A DNA stretch of 35,378 bases, taken from the NCBI GenBank assembly GCA_003650675.1, contig QMRH01000019.1, positions 1 to 35,378 of the forward strand. The letters run 5' to 3'. The notes below the pieces were generated by a model. That model was not told the DNA's origin. It saw nothing but the letters and a program-made list of their open reading frames with translations, and made no database searches. The position numbers were made by a program, and so were the translations under genes. This DNA is from Thermoprotei archaeon (lineage in GTDB: Archaea > Thermoproteota > Thermoprotei > Thermofilales > B20-G17). This document shows, piece after piece, positions 29,668 to 35,378 of the stretch (within the stretch, counting starts at the first letter, position 1; every line of letters starts with the position of its first letter).

Positions 29668-30966
29668 ATGGCATCAAAGATGCCCCCTGAGGTTCAAAGG
29701 ATTGTAGATCTAACAGCGAAACACAATAAATGGAGGAAGAAGGAAACCTTGAACATGATCGCCTCCGAGAACGTAACTTCCCCTATTGTAGAGTTGGTCT
29801 ACCTTTCTGATGCGATGCATAGATATGCTGAGGGTATGCCATTCAAAAGATATTATCAAGGAACAAAGTACATAGATGAACTTGAGGTTTACTGTAATGA
29901 ACTTATGAGCAAACTTTTTGGCGCAAAATATGTTGACTGTCGCCCCACCTCCGGAACCCTAGCTAACGCAACGGTGTTCCATGTATTAGGTAAAAATGGC
30001 GATACTTCATGTATAGTACCTCTACCAGGAGGAGGGCATGTAAGCCACTCCGAATACGGTATAATGGGGGCTCTAGGTATAAAACCTGTCCCGCTCGCCT
30101 TCGACGAAGAGGCATTTAACATAGACGTCGATCTTTCTAGGAAAATTATAAACGAAGTTAAACCTAAATTCATAGTTCTAGGAGCGTCAGTGATAATATT
30201 TCCACACCCAGTCAAGGAAATTAAGGAGATAGCCCAAGAGGTTGATGCACCAGTAATTTTCGATGCAGCCCATGTGCTCGGATTAATTGCTGGCAAAGTT
30301 TACCCAGATCCCTTTAAAGATGGAGCTGATGTAGTAACATCCTCAACACATAAAACTTTTCCAGGGCCGCAGGGAGGCGTCATAATGACGAACAGAGAGG
30401 ATATCTACAAGAAGGTAAAGAGAAAAGTCTTTCCAGTCTTCGTTTCAAACCATCACCTCCATAGGCTGGCGGCTACTGCCATGACAGCAGTCGAAATGAT
30501 GTACTTTGGAGAAGAATATGCAAGACAGGTGGTTCGTAATGCTAAAAAACTCGCCGAAGAGCTGCATGCAAGAGGATTTAAAGTGCTTGGTGAAGGATAC
30601 GGTTTCACCGAAACCCATCAGGTGCTGGTAGATGTCAGGGAACAAGGAGGTGGAGCGTATTCAGCCGAGAGGCTGGAAGAAGCAAACATAATAGTTAACA
30701 AGAACATGCTTCCATGGGATACCCCAGACATGATAAAGAATCCATCGGGGCTGAGGATAGGGGTGCAGGAGCTGACAAGAATAGGTATGAGGGAGGATGA
30801 AATGATACAGGTAGCACAATTCTTCGAGAAAGTACTCATCAAGAAAGAGGATCCTGCTGAAGTTAGAAAAGAGGTCGTAGAATTCCGCAAAAACTTCCAA
30901 GAGGTTCATTACACGTTTAAAGTTGACACCAGAGAGTTGGCAGATAAGTTGTCTCTAGGTGTCTAA
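29668..30966 (+). CDS. glyA: Serine hydroxymethyltransferase
   Basis: A 432-aa PLP enzyme of the archaeal type. DVVTSSTHKTFPGPQGG carries the PLP lysine K229; IASENVTSPI (31-40), YYQGTKYIDELE and FDAAHVLGLIAGK are present. It interconverts serine and glycine while loading a one-carbon unit on tetrahydro(methano)pterin. The gene is directly followed by rpiA, whose ATG touches the stop (TAAATG), so they form an operon. A TATA-like AATTAACTTAAA about 40 nt upstream is its probable promoter. Confidence 0.95.
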   Translation: MASKMPPEVQRIVDLTAKHNKWRKKETLNMIASENVTSPIVELVYLSDAMHRYAEGMPFKRYYQGTKYIDELEVYCNELMSKLFGAKYVDCRPTSGTLANATVFHVLGKNGDTSCIVPLPGGGHVSHSEYGIMGALGIKPVPLAFDEEAFNIDVDLSRKIINEVKPKFIVLGASVIIFPHPVKEIKEIAQEVDAPVIFDAAHVLGLIAGKVYPDPFKDGADVVTSSTHKTFPGPQGGVIMTNREDIYKKVKRKVFPVFVSNHHLHRLAATAMTAVEMMYFGEEYARQVVRNAKKLAEELHARGFKVLGEGYGFTETHQVLVDVREQGGGAYSAERLEEANIIVNKNMLPWDTPDMIKNPSGLRIGVQELTRIGMREDEMIQVAQFFEKVLIKKEDPAEVRKEVVEFRKNFQEVHYTFKVDTRELADKLSLGV

Positions 30967-31668
30967 ATGTCGACGCGCCTAAAAAAGCTTAATGCTGCAA
31001 GGGAGGCCCTAAAGCTGGTAAAACCAGGGATGACCCTGGGTGTGGGCTCCGGAAGCACAGTTAAAGTATTCATAGATGAGTTGGCTCGAAAATTCACACA
31101 TAGAGACCTAAAGGTTGTGGCAGCTTCGTTGGATAGTGAAATACATTTACTCTTAAGGGGCTTTAATCCTCTACCTTTATACTCCGTGGATGAGATAGAC
31201 TTAGCCATAGATGGGGCGGATGAAGTTGACCCAGCAGGAAACCTAATTAAGGGTGGTGGGGCCGCACTTACAAGGGAAAAAATTATCGACTATTATTCTA
31301 GGGAATATGTAATCATAGTTGATGATAGCAAACTGGTAGAGAAGCTCTGTACGTCTCATCCAATACCGGTTGAAGTAATCCCTATTGCATGGCGGCAAGT
31401 GAAAAAACGTATTGAGAAGAAACTGGGCGGGAAGATCGTTCTACGCGAGGCGGTCAAAAAGAACGGTCCGATAATAACAGATAATGGGAACATCATATTA
31501 GATTATTATCCATCGGATACTCCACCATTAAAACCAACCGAACTTGAAACATTGCTGAACAACGTTCCCGGAGTCATCGAAAACGGCGTATTTGCCATTA
31601 AAAAACCTTCGAAGATCATTGTAGGATACGCTGAACGAGTTGAGGTAAAATCTATCCCTAGTCTTTAG
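30967..31668 (+). CDS. rpiA: Ribose-5-phosphate isomerase A
   Basis: A 233-aa RpiA that interconverts ribose-5-phosphate and ribulose-5-phosphate. GVGSGSTVKVFIDEL (25-39), then AASLDSEIH, LAIDGADEVDP and IKGGGAALTREKII include the catalytic Asp, Glu and Lys, and KLVEKLC follows. Its ATG begins immediately after the glyA stop. The 3' end overlaps the convergent HTH-regulator gene by 11 nt. Confidence 0.95.
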   Translation: MSTRLKKLNAAREALKLVKPGMTLGVGSGSTVKVFIDELARKFTHRDLKVVAASLDSEIHLLLRGFNPLPLYSVDEIDLAIDGADEVDPAGNLIKGGGAALTREKIIDYYSREYVIIVDDSKLVEKLCTSHPIPVEVIPIAWRQVKKRIEKKLGGKIVLREAVKKNGPIITDNGNIILDYYPSDTPPLKPTELETLLNNVPGVIENGVFAIKKPSKIIVGYAERVEVKSIPSL

Positions 31669-31999
31669 CTTCAAAAAGACATTTTTTAAAGACCGGGTTA
31701 CTCCTTATTTTTTCACAGGTTTCGCACACCACTTCTAGAATTTCTTCTTCCGATGCACCTCTAACCATCATCTCCGCCATCTTGTCAGCTGCTTCTTCAA
31801 TTACCGGTATCTTATCTAAAAGCTCTTTACACACCCCCCGCTCCCCTGAAATGTAACGGCTTACAGCTGATTGGCTAATACCCATTTTCTCCGCAATCTT
31901 CATCTGGTTTCTCCCGTATTGATTATACAGTTTATAAACTACACGTGCCCTAAGAAGGGGCATTACCTTCTTAACAATTATCTCACATATCGGCTTCAT
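31658..31999 (-). CDS. Archaeal helix-turn-helix transcriptional regulator with C-terminal cysteines
   Basis: A 113-aa predicted regulator. Residues about 17-50 form an HTH: ARVVYKLYNQYGRNQMKIAEKMGISQSAVSRYIS. It resembles the COG2522-type archaeal regulators. The C-terminal helices carry C92-x2-C95 (VCETCEKIR) and another Cys at 107, and Cys residues also sit at positions 5 and 57, which suggests metal or redox sensing. It stands alone, convergent with rpiA; its targets are unknown. The 100-bp spacer to dcd may hold both promoters. Confidence 0.8.
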   Translation of the reverse strand: MKPICEIIVKKVMPLLRARVVYKLYNQYGRNQMKIAEKMGISQSAVSRYISGERGVCKELLDKIPVIEEAADKMAEMMVRGASEEEILEVVCETCEKIRSNPVFKKCLFEAKD

Positions 32000-32102
32000 C
32001 GGAAGATCACAAATTATTTATGCACAATGTCATAATAAGCTTTCTGCCAGCTGGAAACTTTTATTCCAATGTACGTAAGATATCATGAGAGGTAGTGGAG
32101 AT

Positions 32103-32660
32103 ATGATTCTATCAAGAGAAGAGATCCTAAAGGCTATAAAGGAGAGAGAGCTGAAGATAGAGCCGTTTTCCCCCGAAAACGTTGGGCCATGTTCCGTGGA
32201 TTTAAGACTTGCAGACGAGTTTGGGGTATTCTCCTCTAACAGTTTAATTGATCCCCTTGATCCCGAAAGTATAAAAAGGTCTCTAAAAACCGTTAAAACA
32301 AACGGGAAGCCTTTTCTGTTAAAGCCCAAACAGTTTATTCTCGCGACGACCCTTGAAAAGATATCTTTGAGTAGAAACTTGGCGGCTACCCTTGAGGGAC
32401 GCAGTAGTGTTGCCAGGTTGGGTGTAGTGGTTCATGCGGCTGGGCTTGTTAGTCCAGGCTCCGGAGAAATTTATCCTAAACCCCTTGTATTGGAAATATT
32501 TTCCCAGAACAATTCTCCGGTAAAACTTTATCCTGGAATGCGAATAGTCCAGATAATTTTCCATAAACTTTCCTCTCCGACAAGAATAGGCTATGATGAA
32601 AGAAAAACTTCAAGCTATATTAGGGAGAATATTTGGATAAGCGAGAAAGCTTTCCCCTAG
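32103..32660 (+). CDS. dcd: dCTP deaminase / dUTPase family
   Basis: A trimeric dUTPase-fold protein of about 185 aa. LEGRSSVARLGVVVHAAGLVSPGSGE and PLVLEIFSQNNSPVKLYPGMRIVQIIF are the family core, with the catalytic Glu in VLEI. The segment usually written IDPGFxG reads VSPGSGE, a variant I associate with some crenarchaeal homologues. The enzyme produces dUTP or dUMP for dTTP synthesis. ATG 32103 gives MILSREEI, a typical start, with GGTAGTGGAG upstream; 32085 is an alternative. The last 41 nt overlap the convergent NSUN gene. Confidence 0.88.
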   Translation: MILSREEILKAIKERELKIEPFSPENVGPCSVDLRLADEFGVFSSNSLIDPLDPESIKRSLKTVKTNGKPFLLKPKQFILATTLEKISLSRNLAATLEGRSSVARLGVVVHAAGLVSPGSGEIYPKPLVLEIFSQNNSPVKLYPGMRIVQIIFHKLSSPTRIGYDERKTSSYIRENIWISEKAFP

Positions 32661-33960
32661 TTTTTACAAGTCGTGCTATAAAGAAACCGGTGCTTCTATG
32701 TCTATGTGGAAACAATCGCCTAACTTTTCCATATTTTTCTCCATAAACAGTATATCCACCTTCTCCAGGGATTCTGACATCCTCCACCTCTAAACCTTTT
32801 TCCTTAACTAGTTTAAGTACATGTGCTTCGCCTTCGTGGGGTAAAAGGGAACATACTGAATACACTAGTGAGTTAAAGTCAATTGCATCTACAATATGTG
32901 AGAGAATATTCCATTGAACACGCACCACCTCATACAGGAATTTTTTATCCTGGAGAATTATCCTTAACGCTGGATCCTGGGCAATGGCGCCGCTATTGGT
33001 GCAAGGAGCATCTATTAGAATTTTATCTAGATCCCTTTTAATAATCATCTTGGAGGCATCTAAAATAATAATATCGATGTTTACAGGCTTCTCAATGAGT
33101 TTATGTAGGATTTTCTTCATCTCGAATGCACGGTTGATGGAGAGGTCGCCTGCAATAATATGGACGCGGCCTTCTGTAAGTTCGTAGATATACTCGGTTT
33201 TAAGCCCCGGAGCGGCACACGCATCGTATATTTCATCCCCCCTCTCCGGCCCTAAGGCGTGTACAGCGAGGACGCTCCCTTTATCTTGAGGTATTAATAT
33301 CCCCTTCTCTACCAAGGGTAACGCTCCTATGGAACTCTTTATATCCCTCACTTCGAAGACTCCATCTAGATGGCTATCAGCTTGAAACGTTAAACCGCTT
33401 TTCCTCAACCTTTTAATTACTTGACCATACTTAATCTTCTTGAATTTATTTAGTCTAAGCCACTTAACAGGCCTTTCATTAGACTTTAACATTTTTTCAA
33501 CTTCCTGTGGAGACATTACTTTAAGCAGTTCCTCTACAAGCCAAATGGGATGCGAATACTTTAAAGCTAGGAATGTGGCTTTGTCTTCTATATCTATAAG
33601 TTCCTCCGCTTTCTCTGCTTTTTCAACGTTTTTTAGGATAGAAAACATCCTTCCTGTCAGTAATCCACCGAAGAATCTCCTTATCTCTTCAAGCCGCCTT
33701 CTCTCCCGGAAAATTAAGTAGAATGCAACCCTGAAAGCACACTTACGGCGAAGCGGGGTCTCACCTAAATTATTGATGACTAGAAGATGGTCAGCTAGCA
33801 TAAAGCTTGTAAGGCTTTTCCAAGCTATTTTATATGCCAGCGGTTTATTTACCCGCCAACTAAACTTCTCGAGAGCCTTTAAAAAACCCTTATCAAACGA
33901 TATTCTTTTTCGCTCAATTTCCTCTATTATAAGGGTGGCTAACCTGTATTCGGACCTCAT
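32620..33960 (-). CDS. NOL1/NOP2/Sun-family m5C methyltransferase
   Basis: A 446-aa RNA cytosine-C5 methyltransferase. An N-terminal NusB-like helical region (about 1-130) precedes a PUA/RRM-like linker (WLRLNKFK) and the catalytic domain. The latter has the SAM loop DACAAPGLKTEYI (near 243-255), LIDAPCTNSGAIAQDP (motif IV with its Cys) and VYSVCSLLPHEGE (motif VI with the second Cys), plus the terminal HRHRSTGFFIARL. These proteins methylate tRNA or rRNA. The TNSG after DAPC resembles the NSUN5 type, so 23S rRNA is a possible target. The C-terminus overlaps dcd by 41 nt on the opposite strand. Confidence 0.9.
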   Translation of the reverse strand: MRSEYRLATLIIEEIERKRISFDKGFLKALEKFSWRVNKPLAYKIAWKSLTSFMLADHLLVINNLGETPLRRKCAFRVAFYLIFRERRRLEEIRRFFGGLLTGRMFSILKNVEKAEKAEELIDIEDKATFLALKYSHPIWLVEELLKVMSPQEVEKMLKSNERPVKWLRLNKFKKIKYGQVIKRLRKSGLTFQADSHLDGVFEVRDIKSSIGALPLVEKGILIPQDKGSVLAVHALGPERGDEIYDACAAPGLKTEYIYELTEGRVHIIAGDLSINRAFEMKKILHKLIEKPVNIDIIILDASKMIIKRDLDKILIDAPCTNSGAIAQDPALRIILQDKKFLYEVVRVQWNILSHIVDAIDFNSLVYSVCSLLPHEGEAHVLKLVKEKGLEVEDVRIPGEGGYTVYGEKYGKVRRLFPHRHRSTGFFIARLVKTRGKLSRLSKYSP

Positions 33961-33982
33961 TTTTACCTCCTGAAGCGTTACA

Positions 33983-34882
33983 TTAGGGAAACGAAAACGG
34001 CTGTATTTCCAGAAAGAGGCTAATGTAGAAGAGTATGGAGGAGAGTATAAAGGCCAAGTCTTTTCTTAAATGTTTAAATACAGTTAAGGAGGCCGTGAGA
34101 AAACATAGAGAAGTTATTTGAAGGATTCTAAGAAGTAATGTTAATATAATAGACTTCCAGAAAGCGCTTAAAAGCAACATGTTTACAGCTAGGCTTACAT
34201 ACGGGTAAAGGTAGGAGGGGGCTAGAGATACAAAGGTTGCTAAGAAGAAATCGGAATCCATGTTTCTGGATCCGCTAATTCGACTGAATACTTCTAGAAG
34301 TAGGAAGACGCCGACCCAGTTGAGGATAAATTTTACTGCTATTCCAAGGGGACCTAGATTAGCGTGGAAGGGGTTGAAGATACGTGAATCGGAAACCGAT
34401 AGAAACGTGACATCCATGTCTGTGGTCATTACTCCCGTAAGAGAAACCAGGAAAAGCACAGTAGATAAAAACAGTAGAAGCCTATTGTTTTCCCGTAGCT
34501 TTCGGAAGGGAATATATGGAATAAGAACATTTTCCAGTGCTTCTATGACACTGTTGAAGGTTCTTTCCCTTTCAGGAAGTATCTCTCTAAGTCTTTCTCT
34601 TTCGCTTATCATCAGTTCGTAAAGTTTGTATCCTTTGGGGGTGAGAAAGTATCTTCTATCTTCATTTTGTCCAACGTAGCCAGCTAAATCATCTAAACTA
34701 TAGTAAAGTGCACCAGTGCTTACCTTGAGTTCGTTGCGTAGTTCGGTGGCAGTGGCACTTTTCTTTCTACCTAAATATTGGATAATTTTCCTCTTGACTG
34801 GATGAGCCAGTATAGAATATATTTTAATGAGTTCTTTTTCCCTCTTCTCGTCCGCCGGTTCACCTTCGATCTTCTTGGTCAT
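33983..34882 (-). CDS. Membrane-anchored ArsR-like winged-helix regulator
   Basis: A 299-aa one-component protein. Residues about 18-85 form an ArsR-type winged helix (YSILAHPVKRKIIQYLG, TATELRNELKVSTGALYYSLDDL, RRYFLTPKGYKLYELM). A linker precedes about five membrane helices from residue 130 onward (LLLFLSTVLFLVSLTGVM and later helices). The regulator is thus tethered to the membrane, as in several archaeal wHTH-membrane fusions, and could sense membrane or lipid state. It is 22 nt upstream of the NSUN gene, likely the same transcript. Targets unknown. Confidence 0.82.
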   Translation of the reverse strand: MTKKIEGEPADEKREKELIKIYSILAHPVKRKIIQYLGRKKSATATELRNELKVSTGALYYSLDDLAGYVGQNEDRRYFLTPKGYKLYELMISERERLREILPERERTFNSVIEALENVLIPYIPFRKLRENNRLLLFLSTVLFLVSLTGVMTTDMDVTFLSVSDSRIFNPFHANLGPLGIAVKFILNWVGVFLLLEVFSRISGSRNMDSDFFLATFVSLAPSYLYPYVSLAVNMLLLSAFWKSIILTLLLRILQITSLCFLTASLTVFKHLRKDLAFILSSILFYISLFLEIQPFSFP

Positions 34883-35018
34883 AGAGTTCCCGTGTTTCCC
34901 TTATTATAATACCAGTAGCTTTTCTTAAAAGAATGATAGCAGGCTAATATAGGTTAGCACGTATTTCTATAGGTAGTTTTAGTATATAGTTATCTAAAGC
35001 TTTTAACAAACCCTGAAG

Positions 35019-35043
35019 TCCTCTAATGGTCTCCTATAGAGGA
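35019..35043. other. Hairpin downstream of the tnpB 3' end
   Basis: TCCTCTA (35019-35025) pairs with TAGAGGA (35037-35043) around an 11-nt loop. The stem is flanked by near-identical CCCTGAAG (35011-35018) and TCCTGAAG (35050-35057). Its position about 85-110 nt after the tnpB stop suits the right end of an IS605-type element. On the minus strand the loop reads GGAGACC, complementary to GGTCTCC inside the tnpB coding end. Confidence 0.5.
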
Positions 35044-35127
35044 TTGTTTCCTGAAGCATATAATTAGAGAAGGCTATTCTTGCTGTATCTCCAACTTAAA
35101 CGGTGTACATATTGCCGCTTCAGGGGT

Positions 35128-35378
35128 TCAGGTTTGATAGACCTTCATAGACGTTAATAGTCTTTGGTCTACCAAACCCTTGGGCTTCACCACCCTCAGG
35201 TCTCCTTTCATCGGAGACCATATCATCGGCATCCGCCCCCTCAGGGCAACCCCGTCCCACAGCTCGTGGTTCAGGAGAGGCTTCACAAACCTCTCCCAGC
35301 ACTCATAACTGTGGGGGAAGCCCCGCATCCTGAGGTAGATGTTTATGCAGGCATTCTTCTGCCTATCAATAACCAACC
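35128..35378 (-). CDS. tnpB: TnpB-family RNA-guided nuclease, C-terminal fragment (cut by the window edge)
   Basis: The minus-strand frame is open to the window edge; the TTG near the edge is internal. The visible 83 residues start LVIDRQKNACINIYLRMRG, the RuvC-III region and the tail after the zinc ribbon of archaeal IS605/IS1341 OrfB proteins. Where most TnpB proteins read DRDxNAA, this reads DRQKNAC, so the usual catalytic Asp two positions before Asn is Gln. The zinc ribbon, the rest of RuvC and any tnpA lie outside. The last 90 nt of the gene are rich in stems, as expected if the omega RNA overlaps the coding end. Confidence 0.8.
   Translation of the reverse strand, partial: LVIDRQKNACINIYLRMRGFPHSYECWERFVKPLLNHELWDGVALRGRMPMIWSPMKGDLRVVKPKGLVDQRLLTSMKVYQT
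35131..35178 (-). ncRNA. Predicted stem of an omega-RNA-like structure overlapping the tnpB 3' end
   Basis: GGTTTGATAGACC (35131-35143) and GGTCTACCAAACC (35166-35178) are complementary at 12 of 13 positions, with a nested AGAC/GTCT stem in between (35149-35152 and 35160-35163). A second perfect 7-bp stem, GGTCTCC/GGAGACC, lies just upstream on the minus strand at 35199-35219. TnpB guide RNAs are known to begin inside the 3' end of tnpB and run into the right end. Structure is read by eye; no folding energy was computed. Confidence 0.5.

Overview
The window is chromosomal DNA of an uncultivated, probably thermophilic archaeon. The archaeal call rests on several kinds of evidence: a tetraether-lipid synthase (Tes), a Trm5-type tRNA methyltransferase, archaeal-type IMPase/FBPase, GlyA, RpiA, dCTP deaminase and NSUN proteins, a tRNA gene without encoded CCA, TATA-like boxes about 25 nt upstream of leaderless starts, and a good candidate C/D-box sRNA. 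The gene families suggest the TACK/Thermoproteota side, but no lineage marker settles it. Genes are tightly packed, with many 1-40 nt overlaps.

Layout. 1-1.4 kb: an AbiE-like nucleotidyltransferase with a partner gene cut by the window edge, a tiny ORF and tRNA-Ala(CGC). 1.4-7.5 kb: an IMPase/FBPase, then a five-gene MoxR - DUF58 - membrane coiled-coil - vWA - vWA operon. 7.5-12.5 kb: a small unknown gene coupled to tes, whose radical-SAM cysteine motif is split by a 212-residue intein; then enolase and a solitary Cas4-like nuclease. 12.5-15.7 kb is a graveyard of mobile DNA: an IS605/TnpB right-end relic, a secreted protein, two inverted 142-bp repeats with unrelated 22-nt cores, a frameshifted 4Fe-4S pseudogene, a DUF2284 gene broken by one of the repeats, and one intact acidic ORF between the repeats. 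15.7-18.5 kb: a PfkB-like kinase with an altered active site, an unknown ORF with trm5, and a VTT membrane protein. 18.6-24.1 kb: a biotin block (AHS2-like protein, carboxyltransferase, an overlooked 56-aa subunit, BCCP, biotin ligase) and DUF763. 24.1-28.5 kb: the C/D sRNA candidate, moaD-moaE, a PRC-barrel protein with a YdjM-like membrane protein, an unknown gene and gcvH. 28.5-35 kb: an ATP-NAD/AcoX-type kinase, glyA-rpiA, an HTH regulator, dcd, an NSUN methylase and a membrane-anchored winged-helix regulator. The right edge holds the 3' end of a tnpB gene whose coding end and downstream flank fold into omega-RNA-like hairpins.

How the genes relate. GlyA and GcvH point to one-carbon/glycine metabolism. 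The biotin block makes an acyl-CoA carboxylase or decarboxylase, but no biotin carboxylase subunit is present. MoaD/MoaE serve molybdopterin synthesis. Tes makes the membrane-spanning GDGT lipids. The most unusual signals are the Tes intein, the structured tnpB 3' end, the inverted-repeat pair with its variable cores, the altered PfkB catalytic motif and the C/D sRNA candidate.
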